NCBI RefSeq assembly: GCF_900095885.1
Contig: NZ_LT615367.1
Location: forward strand, 2,480,001-2,544,000
Direction: 5' to 3'
Source of the DNA: Dickeya aquatica
GTDB lineage: Bacteria > Pseudomonadota > Gammaproteobacteria > Enterobacterales > Enterobacteriaceae
Length of the DNA: 64,000 nt
Notes under the pieces: generated by a model
Told to the model about the DNA's origin: nothing
Seen by the model: only the letters and a program-made list of their open reading frames with translations
Database searches by the model: none
Translations under genes and position numbers: made by a program
Shown: piece after piece, positions 30,192 to 41,751 of the stretch
Numbering within the stretch: the first letter of the stretch is position 1
Layout: each line of letters begins with the position of its first letter

Positions 30192-32360
30192 TTAATGTTC
30201 GTCGTTATCGTTCAAACCCAATAATTGTTCAAACTCGCTTGCTGGCATAGGACGGCCAAACAGATACCCCTGAGCCTGCTCACACCCTTTGTTGAGTAAC
30301 CGCTCGCATTGTTCTTGTGTTTCGACACCTTCAGCGATCACATCCAGGTCAAAACTTTTTCCCAGATACAAGATTGCCCGAACAATCGCCGCATCCGGTG
30401 CTGACTCGCACATTGCCCGAACAAAGGTCTGATCAATTTTCAGCCGGGTAACCGGGTAGTGTTTCAGCATACTGAGCGAAGCATAACCTGTACCATAGTC
30501 ATCAAATGCAATTCCCACACCATTGCTGCGCAACTCATTGAGCGGTTTCATCATATTCTCATCATGCCGCAGAATGATGTTCTCTGTAATTTCCAGCTCC
30601 AGTGCGCTGGGTGATAATCCGGTTTGAGTCAGTACATCCTGAATTTTTTGCGCCAACATGCCCGATCGGAACTGAGCGGCAAACAGATTGATACTGATAC
30701 GAAAATTCGTCGCGCCCGCTTTGCACCACTTCGCTGCCTGTTGACAGGCAGAGCGCACCACCCAATCACCGATACGTTCAGCCCAAGGGCCGCGTTCCAG
30801 AGCAAACATAAAGGCCGCCGGCCCCAGCAAACCTTTATAAGGATGACGCCAGCGTAACAACGCTTCTGCGCCAACAACTTTGCTATTAATCAGGCTCACC
30901 TGAGGCTGATAAAACACTTCGAACTCTTCTTGTTCGTAAGCACGAATAAATTCCAGTTGGAAAGCATGACGCGCCTGGAACACTTCCCGGAGTTCACGAG
31001 TAAAAAAGCGATAGCAGTTACGGCCATCGGCTTTTGCCTGATATAACGCCAGATCCGCACTAGTTAGCAAATCCTGTACCGTTATTCCATGTGCGGGATA
31101 CATCACCAGGCCGATACTGGCACTGGTATTAATTTGCTTATCGCCGACCAATACGGCCTGCGAAACATCATGAATGATTTTTTCAGCCAGCCTCGCAACC
31201 CGCTCTTCGCTATCCTGTTTGGGTAACAGTATGGCAAATTCGTCCCCGCCCATCCGGGCAACCATATCACCTGCACCGACATTAGCCTGCAAGCGCTTTG
31301 CCACACTGGCCAGAATTTCATCACCACTGGAATGACCAAGGCTGTCGTTAATATCCTTAAAGCCATCCAAATCAATTGCCATGATGGCCGTGGGTTCGCC
31401 ACTTTTCAGAAGCTGTTCAAGCGTGGAGGTTAGCAGGGTTCGGTTCGCAAGGCCCGTCAGCGGGTCACGATGTGCTTGTAAGAACAAACGTTCTTCGTAT
31501 CGCTGCCTTTCCGTGATATCACGCAAAATAATCCCATAACGTGTCTGGTTATTATCTTGCCACATCGACACCGTTAACTCGGTGGATATCAGCGTACCTA
31601 GCATGGTCCTGGTTTCCAGTTCGATAGAACTTCCCTTGAACATCGCCGTTTTATCGGTTGCCAGATGATGTAACTGCACCACAAACATATCGGGCACAAT
31701 GATACTGATATGCTCTCCTACGATTTGCTCGCGGGTGTACTCAAGCATTTTCTCTGCTGATTCATTCCAGAAGGTGATAGTGCCTTTGTCATTAACGCAT
31801 AAGATAGCGTCCGGCGAGGACTCAGCAATACTTTCGAAACGTGACTGGCTGGCACGGCGAGCGAGCGCCAAACGCCGCATTTCCAGCTTATCCATGACCA
31901 GTGCTGCAAAATCTTGCAAATTGTGGGCATCACGGGCGCTCAACGATGCCCGTGGCTTATTGTCAATAATACAAAGCGTACCTATCGGAAAACCGCTTGG
32001 TGTACGCAGTGGAATCCCCGCATAAAAACGGATATTAGGCTCGCCAGTTACCAGCGGATTATCTTTAAAACGCGGATCCTTACGTGCATCAGGGATGACC
32101 ATGATGCGTTTTTTGAGGATAGCATGCGAGCAGAACGATTCGTCTCGTGAGGTTTCACAGACTGACAAACCAACGCTGGCTGCAAACAACTGCCGTTCGG
32201 CTTCCACCAGTGAGATCAGCACAATAGGAACGTTGAAAACGTTGGCCGCCAGATTGATCAGACTATCGAAGCCGGGATCAGACAGGGGTTTGCTGATGCC
32301 ATACTCGCTCAATGCAGCCAGTCGGCTTTTCTCATCTTTATTGGCTGGGGCTCGACTCAT
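30192..32360 (-). CDS. GAF-PAS-GGDEF-EAL cyclic-di-GMP protein
   Basis: A 722-residue cytoplasmic signalling protein with no membrane segment. Domains in order: GAF (about 20-160), PAS with PAC (about 180-300), GGDEF (about 310-470) and EAL (about 480-715). The synthase motif GGDEF is intact, but the RxxD product-inhibition site before it is absent (GAGD). The EAL domain keeps the phosphodiesterase residues: EALLRW, ELEITEN, DDYGTGYASL, KIDQTFV and AEGVET. Net hydrolysis of c-di-GMP, or a switch, is likely; the GAF and PAS ligands are unknown. The start at 32360 has GAGGGG at good spacing; an ATG eight codons upstream has no such site. Confidence 0.9.
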   Translation of the reverse strand: MSRAPANKDEKSRLAALSEYGISKPLSDPGFDSLINLAANVFNVPIVLISLVEAERQLFAASVGLSVCETSRDESFCSHAILKKRIMVIPDARKDPRFKDNPLVTGEPNIRFYAGIPLRTPSGFPIGTLCIIDNKPRASLSARDAHNLQDFAALVMDKLEMRRLALARRASQSRFESIAESSPDAILCVNDKGTITFWNESAEKMLEYTREQIVGEHISIIVPDMFVVQLHHLATDKTAMFKGSSIELETRTMLGTLISTELTVSMWQDNNQTRYGIILRDITERQRYEERLFLQAHRDPLTGLANRTLLTSTLEQLLKSGEPTAIMAIDLDGFKDINDSLGHSSGDEILASVAKRLQANVGAGDMVARMGGDEFAILLPKQDSEERVARLAEKIIHDVSQAVLVGDKQINTSASIGLVMYPAHGITVQDLLTSADLALYQAKADGRNCYRFFTRELREVFQARHAFQLEFIRAYEQEEFEVFYQPQVSLINSKVVGAEALLRWRHPYKGLLGPAAFMFALERGPWAERIGDWVVRSACQQAAKWCKAGATNFRISINLFAAQFRSGMLAQKIQDVLTQTGLSPSALELEITENIILRHDENMMKPLNELRSNGVGIAFDDYGTGYASLSMLKHYPVTRLKIDQTFVRAMCESAPDAAIVRAILYLGKSFDLDVIAEGVETQEQCERLLNKGCEQAQGYLFGRPMPASEFEQLLGLNDNDEH

Positions 32361-33115
32361 GGGGATTCCCCTCACATTATCCATTGTTTTTTCTGTCAGA
32401 AAAAATTGTAGCCGGTTGTCGTGATGCACTTACCGTAACTTTTCACGCAAAAAAAATCATCGACGAATAAAATCCATCGATCTCTTTCGATTAAATTTAA
32501 AACGATAACGGGCTACTATCCCTCTTTGCTCAGTCTCTTCCCCACTTCAGGGACTACATCTTTATCATGCAAATTATCGGGTAGCATCAACAGAATAGCA
32601 AAATGCGGGCAAGGAGGAAGACCTGAAACCAAGATTTTCCATGTTTCCCTAATTTTTATCAGGAATACAGTCACTGATAAGTGGTTAATTATCTTAATAG
32701 ATCGTTATTCCCAATCATCAAAGCAAAGTTGATAACCTATTACTATAAAATTGTTCTTCCGCTCGCTATTTTATAACCAATAGTTCAGTAAGATTTTTTA
32801 ATAACAGTTAAAAAACTTTTCTTTAATGCAGAAAAACTGTTTAAACCCAAATAACAGTTAACTTATCTGTATTATATCAATCGATAATCTCGTCTTAATC
32901 CGGCGATGAATTTATCAGCATCGCAGACATAACCGAGCCATGCCTTAATTGTTCCATGCAGTAACACTCAACATCCCGACGCTAATGGCGTATTCATGAT
33001 GAGCGAAGTAAAAATAGTATAAAAAGACAAAACGGCAAGACGAGGTATGGGGTTCTGGCATTGACGATTGAGAAGAGAGTCGCAGAGCCCCAGGTATGCA
33101 GCTCGCGAAGGGATG
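32361..33115. other. 755-base gene-free region upstream of the GGDEF-EAL gene
   Basis: I see no credible gene. The left part must hold the promoter of the GGDEF-EAL gene; the middle (32700-32900) is very AT-rich. An imperfect inverted repeat TGGGGTTCTG (33048-33057) with CAGAGCCCCA (33083-33092) lies near the icd terminator and might belong to a small RNA or a lost gene. Confidence 0.45.
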
Positions 33116-33157
33116 GGTAAAACAAACCTCATGGTATGAAGCAACACCATGAGGTTT
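33116..33157 (-). terminator. Terminator of icd
   Basis: An 11-base-pair stem (AAACCTCATGG with CCATGAGGTTT) is followed on the minus strand by GUUUUACCC, shortly after the icd stop. Confidence 0.88.
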
Positions 33158-33172
33158 CAGGGCAAACAATCG

Positions 33173-34426
33173 TTACATGTTGCTGATGATGTCCTGGGCA
33201 AACTCACTACATTTACGCAGTGTTGCTCCGTCCATCAGGCGTTCAAAGTCATAGGTCACGGTTTTGTTTTTAATCGCGCCTTCCATGCCTTTGACTATCA
33301 AATCAGCAGCTTCAAACCATTGCAGGTGACGCAGCATCATTTCAGCAGACAGGATAACTGAACCAGGGTTCACCTTATCCTGGCCTGCGTATTTTGGCGC
33401 AGTGCCATGGGTGGCCTCAAACAGGGCACACTCATCACCAATGTTGGCACCAGGGGCGATACCAATACCACCTACCTGTGCAGCCAGTGCATCGGAGATG
33501 TAATCACCATTCAGGTTCATACAGGCAATAACATCATACTCGGCCGGGCGCAGCAGAATCTGCTGCAAGAAGGCATCAGCAATCACATCTTTAACAATGA
33601 TGTCTTTGCCCGTATTCGGGTTCTTGATGTTCACCCACGGCCCGCCGTCAATCAGTTCACCACCAAACTCTTCACGCGCCAACTGGTATCCCCAGTCTTT
33701 GAACGCGCCTTCGGTGAACTTCATGATATTGCCTTTGTGCACCAGCGTAACGGAATCGCGATCGTTTGTGATAGCGTATTCGATAGCCGCACGCACCAGA
33801 CGCTTCGTGCCTTCTTCAGAGCAAGGCTTGATACCGATACCACATTGCTGTGGGAAACGGATTTTCTTCACGCCCATTTCATCTTGCAGGAACTTGATGA
33901 CTTTATCGGCTTCCGGTGAGCCCGCTTTCCATTCGATACCGGCATAGATATCTTCAGCATTTTCACGGAAGATAACCATATCCGTCAGCTCAGGCTGTTT
34001 CACCGGGCTTGGCGTGCCTTCATAATAACGAACCGGGCGTAAGCACACATACAAGTCCAGTTGCTGACGCAAAGCCACGTTCAAAGAGCGGATGCCGCCG
34101 CCGACTGGCGTCGTCAATGGGCCTTTGATAGCAACACGGTATTCACGAATAAGATCCAGCGTTTCATCCGGCAGCCAGACATCCTGACCATACACCTGAG
34201 TTGATTTTTCACCGGTGTAAATTTCCATCCAGGAAATGTTGCGCTTGCCCTGATAGGCTTTGTTCACTGCGGCATCCACGACCTTAATCATGGCAGGCGT
34301 CACGTCAACACCGATACCATCACCTTCAATGAACGGAATGATCGGATTATCCGGCACAACCAGTTTGCCTTGCGCATCAACCGTGATCTTCTGCCCTTCT
34401 GCCGGTACAACTACTTTACTTTCCAT
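33173..34426 (-). CDS. icd: NADP-dependent isocitrate dehydrogenase
   Basis: Icd oxidises isocitrate to 2-oxoglutarate in the citric acid cycle, producing NADPH and CO2. The length is 417 residues (416 in E. coli). The segment [13 protein letters not shown] contains the serine (about residue 113) that AceK phosphorylates in E. coli to divert carbon to the glyoxylate bypass. The substrate- and metal-binding [13 protein letters not shown] and the NADP-binding HGTAPKYAG are intact. It is a single-gene unit with its own terminator. Confidence 0.98.
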   Translation of the reverse strand: MESKVVVPAEGQKITVDAQGKLVVPDNPIIPFIEGDGIGVDVTPAMIKVVDAAVNKAYQGKRNISWMEIYTGEKSTQVYGQDVWLPDETLDLIREYRVAIKGPLTTPVGGGIRSLNVALRQQLDLYVCLRPVRYYEGTPSPVKQPELTDMVIFRENAEDIYAGIEWKAGSPEADKVIKFLQDEMGVKKIRFPQQCGIGIKPCSEEGTKRLVRAAIEYAITNDRDSVTLVHKGNIMKFTEGAFKDWGYQLAREEFGGELIDGGPWVNIKNPNTGKDIIVKDVIADAFLQQILLRPAEYDVIACMNLNGDYISDALAAQVGGIGIAPGANIGDECALFEATHGTAPKYAGQDKVNPGSVILSAEMMLRHLQWFEAADLIVKGMEGAIKNKTVTYDFERLMDGATLRKCSEFAQDIISNM

Positions 34427-34558
34427 TAACCTCTCCTTCGAGCGCCATTTTTGTTAATGACTTGTAAGATGCGTGTCAATACTACTTGAATATTTAGCCT
34501 GAGCCAATCATAAACCATTTCGAGTATAATGGTTTTGTCATTCACAGCCAGTAATAAC

Positions 34559-35185
34559 ATGAATAAATTCCCTGTTAAAAATCACCGACTTAAACGATTC
34601 AGCTCTCGCCCCACAAAAAACCGATCCGTAACGGCGGCAAAAGTATGCATCGTGTTGTTCAATAAACCTTTCGATGTACTTTCCCAGTTTACCGATGAAA
34701 CCGGGCGCACCACGCTGAAAGACTATGTACCTTTTCGTCACATCTACGCTGCCGGACGTTTAGATCGCGATAGTGAAGGATTGATGATCCTGACCAATGA
34801 CGGGCCGCTGCAAGCGCGATTGACTCAACCCGGCCGTAAAACCGCCAAAATTTACTACGCACAGGTAGAAGGTGTTCCCGATGAGGAAGCGCTACACGCC
34901 TTCCGTTCCGGGCTGGTACTTAATGATGGGCCGACACTGCCTGCCGGTGTTGAACTTGTCGATGAACCCGCCTGGATATGGCCACGTCAGCCACCGATTC
35001 GTGAACGAAAGAACATTCCGGTGAGTTGGCTGAAAATTACACTTCATGAAGGCCGTAACCGCCAGGTACGACGTATGACGGCCCATATTGGTTACCCCAC
35101 TTTACGCCTGATTCGTTACAGTATGGCCAATCAAACGCTGGAAGGGCTCAAGCCCGGCGAATGGAGAGAGATAGAAAATGTTTAA
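34559..35185 (+). CDS. rluE: 23S rRNA pseudouridine(2457) synthase RluE
   Basis: RluE converts U2457 of 23S rRNA to pseudouridine. It belongs to the RsuA/RluB/E/F family without an S4 domain. The catalytic Asp is in [12 protein letters not shown], and the C-terminal [22 protein letters not shown] motif is intact. Two starts are possible: 34559 ([16 protein letters not shown], aligned with the E. coli internal start, 208 residues) and 34529 (218 residues, close to the annotated E. coli length). No ribosome binding site decides. The stop overlaps nudJ by 8 bases. Confidence 0.92.
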   Translation: MNKFPVKNHRLKRFSSRPTKNRSVTAAKVCIVLFNKPFDVLSQFTDETGRTTLKDYVPFRHIYAAGRLDRDSEGLMILTNDGPLQARLTQPGRKTAKIYYAQVEGVPDEEALHAFRSGLVLNDGPTLPAGVELVDEPAWIWPRQPPIRERKNIPVSWLKITLHEGRNRQVRRMTAHIGYPTLRLIRYSMANQTLEGLKPGEWREIENV

Positions 35186-35636
35186 ACCGCATGTGACCGT
35201 CGCCTGTGTGGTGCAGGCAGAAGGCCATTTTCTGGTGGTTGAAGAAGAGATTAACCACCGTCGTTTATGGAATCAGCCCGCAGGTCATCTCGAAGCCGAT
35301 GAGACATTATTACAGGCCGCACAGCGGGAACTGTTTGAAGAAACCGGTCTGCGCCTGACACCACAGAGCTTTCTTCAGCTACACCAGTGGATAGCCCCCG
35401 ACAAGACGCCGTTTTTGCGTTTCAGCTTCGTTATCGACCTGCCCGAACGGCTGCCCACCACGCCACACGACAGTGACATTATCTGCTGTCATTGGTTAAC
35501 GCCTGAAGAAATTCTGCAAGCCGACTGCCTGCGTTCCCCCCTGGTTGCCGCCAGTCTGAGGTGTTACCAGCAGGGCCAACGCTATCCATTAGCGATTCTG
35601 GCTGCGTTCAACTGGCCTTTTCCCGATCCAGCCTGA
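35178..35636 (+). CDS. nudJ: Phosphatase NudJ (Nudix family)
   Basis: NudJ hydrolyses thiamine-type pyrophosphates such as HMP-PP, and nucleoside di- and triphosphates, releasing phosphate. It has 152 residues. The Nudix box is complete: [20 protein letters not shown] then TGL, residues about 38-60. The start lies inside the end of rluE (8-base overlap), so the two are translationally coupled, and mnmA follows. This order is conserved in enterobacteria. Confidence 0.94.
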   Translation: MFKPHVTVACVVQAEGHFLVVEEEINHRRLWNQPAGHLEADETLLQAAQRELFEETGLRLTPQSFLQLHQWIAPDKTPFLRFSFVIDLPERLPTTPHDSDIICCHWLTPEEILQADCLRSPLVAASLRCYQQGQRYPLAILAAFNWPFPDPA

Positions 35637-35756
35637 CCGGTTTTCAGGCCAACACAAGGGGCGGTGATGCGCGCGCGTGGCAATTATGCTACCCTGCTAC
35701 GCCTGTTTTTTGCTCTAACACGCTTTACACCACATCATTACGTTCGCGAGATATCC

Positions 35757-36869
35757 ATGTCAGATAACAGCCAGAAAAAAGTCATTGTCGGCATGTCCGG
35801 CGGTGTGGATTCATCAGTATCCGCTTACCTGTTGCAACAGCAAGGGTATCAGGTTGAAGGCCTGTTTATGAAAAACTGGGAGGAAGATGACGACACGGAG
35901 TATTGTTCTGCCGCCACCGACCTCGCAGATGCACAGGCTGTCTGCGACAAACTGGGTATTGAGCTACATACCGTTAACTTCGCTGCTGAATACTGGGACA
36001 ATGTATTTGAACATTTCCTGGCGGAATACCGCGCGGGTCGCACGCCAAACCCGGATATTCTGTGCAATAAGGAAATCAAGTTTAAAGCATTTCTGGAGTT
36101 CGCGGCTGAGGATCTGGGCGCAGACTATATTGCCACCGGGCATTATGTACGCCGCCACGATGTGCAAGGGAAAAGCCGCCTGTTGCGCGGTATGGATAGC
36201 AACAAAGACCAGAGCTATTTTTTGTACACCCTGAGTCATCAGCAACTGGCGCAGAGCCTGTTTCCGGTGGGAGAACTGGAGAAACCGCAAGTACGGGCGA
36301 TTGCAGAACACCTCGATCTGGCGACCGCGCGCAAAAAGGACTCAACCGGCATCTGCTTTATCGGCGAGCGTAAATTCCGCGATTTTCTGGCCCGCTATCT
36401 GCCCGCCCAGCCGGGCCCGATTCTATCGGTCGATGACAGCAAGGTCATGGGGCAACATCAGGGGTTGATGTACCACACGCTGGGTCAGCGTAAGGGGCTG
36501 GGAATTGGTGGCGTGAAAGAAGGCGGGGACGATCCGTGGTACGTGGTCGATAAAGATGTTGCCAATAACATACTGTATGTGGCGCAAGGCCACGAGCACC
36601 CTCGCCTGATGTCCACCGGTTTAATAGCACAACAATTGCACTGGGTAGATCGCATGCCGCTGACCAGCCCGCTGCGTTGCACAGTCAAAACCCGTTACCG
36701 TCAGGCCGATATCCCTTGTACTATCACGCCGCTTGATGAAGACCGCATTGACGTCCGTTTTGACGCGCCAGTCGCGGCTGTTACTCCAGGCCAGTCAGCG
36801 GTCTTTTATTTAGATGAGGTCTGTCTTGGTGGCGGTATCATTGAAGAACGCCTGAGCGCATCGCTGTAA
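35757..36869 (+). CDS. mnmA: tRNA-specific 2-thiouridylase MnmA
   Basis: MnmA adds sulfur to U34 of tRNA-Lys, tRNA-Glu and tRNA-Gln, taking it from the TusE relay. It has 370 residues (368 in E. coli). The ATP-pyrophosphatase loop is [12 protein letters not shown] near residue 12. The catalytic cysteines are in [12 protein letters not shown] (about residue 102) and [11 protein letters not shown] (about residue 199). The start MSDNSQKK at 35757 is the family start; the longer upstream frame has no homology. Confidence 0.97.
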   Translation: MSDNSQKKVIVGMSGGVDSSVSAYLLQQQGYQVEGLFMKNWEEDDDTEYCSAATDLADAQAVCDKLGIELHTVNFAAEYWDNVFEHFLAEYRAGRTPNPDILCNKEIKFKAFLEFAAEDLGADYIATGHYVRRHDVQGKSRLLRGMDSNKDQSYFLYTLSHQQLAQSLFPVGELEKPQVRAIAEHLDLATARKKDSTGICFIGERKFRDFLARYLPAQPGPILSVDDSKVMGQHQGLMYHTLGQRKGLGIGGVKEGGDDPWYVVDKDVANNILYVAQGHEHPRLMSTGLIAQQLHWVDRMPLTSPLRCTVKTRYRQADIPCTITPLDEDRIDVRFDAPVAAVTPGQSAVFYLDEVCLGGGIIEERLSASL

Positions 36870-37209
36870 TGCGAAAACAATAACAACCCGCCCCTGTGCC
36901 ATCCGGCGTCACTGCTCATTTTCAAGGGTGTGATGTTTTGATGCGGGTCTGGCTTAATGTGAGCACAGCATGCGTCAGCACGTCGAGAGTTGTCGCCATC
37001 AGCGCCTATTACCGTCGATTTTACACCACAGGCCGGTTTTTACCGGCCTTATGCTGGGTTCATCACTGTTTTTATGGCATCATCGGCCATCTTTATATGG
37101 TGTGGATACGCAATGGCGGAGAACTCGTCAGCCCGCTATTTTTTGTGCGGTGAACCTGCCCCTCTTTCCCGCTTTCACGCCCAGCCAGATGATGTCGACA
37201 GGAGCTATT
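36870..37209 (+). other. Gap between mnmA and hflD
   Basis: No gene is recognised. The frame of hflD stays open through this region, but the extra residues have no homology. A perfect hairpin AGGCCGGT/ACCGGCCT lies at 37030-37049 without a U-tract. In many relatives hflD follows mnmA more closely. Confidence 0.5.
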
Positions 37210-37842
37210 GTGGCTAAAAACTATGATGAAATTACGCTGGCTATGGCGGGTGTCTGCCAGTCTGCTCAGTTAGTGCAACAGTTGGCTCATCAGGGGAATT
37301 GCAATACGGATGCGCTGGCAACCTCACTGCAAAGCATCCTGAATATCAATCCAGCCAATACGCTGGATGTTTTTGGCAATAGCGAAGGAAATCTGAAAAT
37401 CGGTCTGGAAACGTTGCTAGGCATCCTGAACTCATCCCGTGAAGGTCTTGGTGCCGAATTATCGCGTTATACCTTCAGCCTGATGGTGCTTGAGCGACGT
37501 TTGCACAATAACCGTGATGCCCTCAACGAACTGGGTTCTCGTATCAGCCAGTTAGATCGCCAGCTCGAACATTATGACTTGTTATCCGATACCTTTATTA
37601 ATGTACTGGCAGGGATTTATGTGGATGTAATCAGCAAGCTCGGCCCACGTATACAAGTAACCGGGGCACAAGAGGTGCTGAAAAACGCCCACATTCAGGC
37701 CAAAGTCCGGGCGGTACTGCTGGCAGGCATTCGTGCTGCGGTGCTCTGGCAACAGGTTGGCGGCAGCCGCCTGCAACTGATGTTCTCCCGCAGCAAGCTG
37801 GTGCGCCACGCACAAGACATGCTGTCCCGTTGCCATGCCTGA
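37210..37842 (+). CDS. hflD: High frequency lysogenization protein HflD
   Basis: HflD is a peripheral inner-membrane protein named for its effect on phage lambda CII in E. coli; its cellular job is not settled, though it is always next to mnmA and purB. It has 210 residues (213 in E. coli), alpha-helical. The start is taken as GTG at 37210: it gives [14 protein letters not shown], which aligns with E. coli MAKNYYDITLALAG, and GGAG lies five bases upstream. An ATG six codons earlier (37192) is possible but would overlap the ribosome binding site. Confidence 0.93.
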   Translation: MAKNYDEITLAMAGVCQSAQLVQQLAHQGNCNTDALATSLQSILNINPANTLDVFGNSEGNLKIGLETLLGILNSSREGLGAELSRYTFSLMVLERRLHNNRDALNELGSRISQLDRQLEHYDLLSDTFINVLAGIYVDVISKLGPRIQVTGAQEVLKNAHIQAKVRAVLLAGIRAAVLWQQVGGSRLQLMFSRSKLVRHAQDMLSRCHA

Positions 37843-37907
37843 TCGGCATGGCACTGTTCCCGCTGGCGGCAACCGCTTATTCCGGTTCAGCCGCCATCGT
37901 GAGATAA

Positions 37908-39326
<1,419 letters not shown>

Positions 39327-39336
39327 TCTCAACCTG

Positions 39337-39370
39337 CCGGGCGGTTAACCCTCAACCGCCCGGACTATTT
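39337..39370 (+). terminator. Terminator of purB
   Basis: The stem CCGGGCGGTT (39337-39346) with AACCGCCCGG (39354-39363) is followed by ACTATTT, about 10 bases after purB. The U-tract is short. Confidence 0.7.
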
Positions 39371-39380
39371 CCTGCCTTGC

Positions 39381-39414
39381 TGTTTAGCCCCAGTTGAAAC
39401 CCACTGTGGATAAT
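39381..39414 (+). promoter_or_regulatory. Putative PhoP box and promoter of phoPQ
   Basis: TGTTTA, five bases, AGTTGA resembles the PhoP direct repeat (GGTTTA-N5-GGTTTA), and GATAAT at 39409-39414 follows 11 bases later, the spacing seen in PhoP-activated promoters. It lies about 75 bases before phoP and suggests autoregulation, which is known for phoPQ in relatives. The second half-site is imperfect. Confidence 0.55.
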
Positions 39415-39489
39415 GCTGACGACCCCGCCGATAATAGTGTATTGACTTAGGTTTGCCCCTCCACGAAACCTATGACCGAGGAAAACGTC

Positions 39490-40158
39490 ATGCGCATTCT
39501 TGTTGTTGAAGATAATGTTCTGCTACGCCATCACCTGACTGTGCAGCTCAATGAAATGGGGCATCAGGTTGATGCGGCGGCAGAGGCGAAGGAGGCCGAC
39601 TACTTCCTGCAGGAGCATGCGCCCGATATCGCGATTGTCGATCTGGGATTGCCACAGGAAGACGGCACCAGCCTTATCCGCCGCTGGCGCGCACATCAAA
39701 TCAAACTGCCGATTCTGGTACTGACAGCCAGAGAAAGCTGGCAGGAAAAAGTTGCCGTACTGGAAGCCGGTGCCGATGATTACGTCACCAAGCCATTCCA
39801 CATTGAAGAAGTCATTGCGCGGATGCAGGCACTGATGCGCCGCAACAGTGGGCTGGCGTCTCAAATTATCAGCCTGCCGCCGTTCGAAGTGGATCTGTCG
39901 CGGCGTGAGTTATTGGTCAACAGCGAGCCGGTAAAACTGACGGCGTTTGAGTACACCATTATCGAAACGCTTATCCGCAATAATGGCAAGGTGGTGAGCA
40001 AAGAGTCATTGATGCTGCAACTCTACCCGATGGCCGAATTGCGTGAAAGTCATACGATTGATGTACTGATGGGGCGCTTGCGCAAAAAGCTCCAGGCAGC
40101 GGATTCTCATGATGTGATTACCACCGTTCGCGGCCAGGGATATCGTTTTGATGTTTAG
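39490..40158 (+). CDS. phoP: Response regulator PhoP
   Basis: PhoP is the OmpR-type transcription factor of the PhoPQ system, which answers low magnesium, acid and antimicrobial peptides and affects virulence in soft-rot bacteria. It has 222 residues. The receiver domain (1-118) has the phosphorylation site Asp51 in AIVDLGLP, with Thr79 in LTARE and Lys101 in VTKPF. The C-terminal winged helix (about 125-220) has the motif [16 protein letters not shown]. The start at 39490 follows GAGGAAAA. It lies 37 bases before phoQ. Confidence 0.97.
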   Translation: MRILVVEDNVLLRHHLTVQLNEMGHQVDAAAEAKEADYFLQEHAPDIAIVDLGLPQEDGTSLIRRWRAHQIKLPILVLTARESWQEKVAVLEAGADDYVTKPFHIEEVIARMQALMRRNSGLASQIISLPPFEVDLSRRELLVNSEPVKLTAFEYTIIETLIRNNGKVVSKESLMLQLYPMAELRESHTIDVLMGRLRKKLQAADSHDVITTVRGQGYRFDV

Positions 40159-40195
40159 CCACCACAGCCGCTACATGACACAAGGGTAATTCAGG

Positions 40196-41626
40196 GTGAA
40201 AAAGGCTCCTCCTCTTTCACTGCGCTTTCGCTTTTTGATTGCGACAGCAGCCGTTGTGCTGGCATTAACGCTCTCTTACGGCATTGTTGCCGTGGTCGGT
40301 TACAGTGTCAGTTTTGATAAAACGTCATTTCGCCTGTTACGGGGTGAAAGCAACCTGGTTTACAGCCTCGCCCAGTGGCGCGAAAACCAGCTCACCATTG
40401 CCACGCCGCCAGAAATCGACATCAATTACCCGACGCTGGTGTTTATTTATGATAAAAACGGCAAGTTATTATGGCGTGAACGGGCCGTGCCGGAACTGGA
40501 ATCACAGATAAAACCCGAGTGGCTTGAGAAAACGGATTACCACGAGCTGGATGCGGACAGCACTATCAGCAATGCGGTATGCAAGGCAGTACCCCTCAAA
40601 TGCTTGATAAGCTGCACGCCTATAGTTCGCGAAGACAAAACACCGTTTACCCACTCTATTGCAGTTGAATGTGTACCCGAATCAGAGCGCCTGCCACAAA
40701 TGGTTATCGTCGTGGTAGACCGAATACCTCAGGAACTACAGCAAGCCGACATTGTCTGGGAGTGGTTTCGCTACGTGTTTATCGCGCATCTGGTACTGGT
40801 TCTGCCACTATTGTGGCTGGCTGCGCACTGCGCCCTATCAAGGATTAGTACACAGATCAGTGAACTCGAACAGGGTTCACGCGAGCACCTCAACGAATAC
40901 CCACCGCAGGAGCTCAACAGCCTGGTACGCAACCTCAATACCCTGCTCAGTAATGAGCGCCAGCGCTATCATAAATACCGCACGACTTTGACTGACCTCA
41001 CACACAGCCTGAAAACGCCGCTGGCGGTGCTACAGACCACGCTGCGCTCGCTGCGTAGCGGTAAAGAGTTAACCATTGAGCAGGCCGAACCGATTATGCT
41101 GACGCAATTAGCCGCATTTCACAGCAAATTGCTATTACCTGCATCGAGCCAGTGTAACGATCACCTGAGCATGATACGTGAAGTCCATTCCGTACCCGCC
41201 CAGCTTGATGCGTTGTGCTCTGCGCTAAACAAAGTGTATCAGCGTAAAGGCGTGGTACTGACCATGGACATTGCCCCCGAGCTGACGTTTATTGGCGAGA
41301 AAAATGATTTCATGGAAGTGATGGGCAATATTCTGGATAACGCGTGTAAATACTGCCTTGAATTTGTCGAAATCAGCGCCCTGTATTCCGGGCAAAAACT
41401 GCATTTGATTATTGAAGATGATGGGCCCGGCATCCCTGACAGCAAGCGGGAAGTTATTTTTCAGCGGGGACAACGCGCCGATACCCTGCGCCCCGGCCAG
41501 GGTATCGGCCTGGCCGTCGCCGCAGAGATTATCGAACAGTATCAAGGGGAAATCGTCATCGGCAGCAGTCAGCTCAAGGTGGAAGCTATTTTCGGCCTAC
41601 AGCATCTTGGGCAGAGTGAGGGCTGA
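40196..41626 (+). CDS. phoQ: Sensor kinase PhoQ with locally shifted frames
   Basis: PhoQ phosphorylates PhoP in response to low divalent cations, acid and peptides. It starts with GTG; 476 residues against 486 in E. coli. It has TM1 (about 12-38), a periplasmic sensor (about 39-190), TM2 (about 191-213), HAMP, the phosphoacceptor LTHSLKTPLAVL, and an ATPase domain with NILDNACKYC and GPGIPDSKREVIF. Several stretches do not resemble PhoQ in frame but do in another frame: 40579-40627 (QMLDKLHAYS), 40825-40846 (ALRPIKD) and about 41107-41157 (SRISQQI, YYLHRAS). A Gly-Gly-Ala usually found near the end is also missing. The gene stays open, but function is doubtful unless these are sequence errors. 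Confidence 0.9.
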   Translation: MKKAPPLSLRFRFLIATAAVVLALTLSYGIVAVVGYSVSFDKTSFRLLRGESNLVYSLAQWRENQLTIATPPEIDINYPTLVFIYDKNGKLLWRERAVPELESQIKPEWLEKTDYHELDADSTISNAVCKAVPLKCLISCTPIVREDKTPFTHSIAVECVPESERLPQMVIVVVDRIPQELQQADIVWEWFRYVFIAHLVLVLPLLWLAAHCALSRISTQISELEQGSREHLNEYPPQELNSLVRNLNTLLSNERQRYHKYRTTLTDLTHSLKTPLAVLQTTLRSLRSGKELTIEQAEPIMLTQLAAFHSKLLLPASSQCNDHLSMIREVHSVPAQLDALCSALNKVYQRKGVVLTMDIAPELTFIGEKNDFMEVMGNILDNACKYCLEFVEISALYSGQKLHLIIEDDGPGIPDSKREVIFQRGQRADTLRPGQGIGLAVAAEIIEQYQGEIVIGSSQLKVEAIFGLQHLGQSEG

Positions 41627-41751
41627 ATCGTCATCACACAAAGACGCGATATGATGGTCATTACCTGAACGCCGATGCCTGCAAATGCACAAGCGGTGCT
41701 GCCACGACTTGGTTATAATCGCCGCCAGCCTCTCGTTACCGGAAACTCGCT

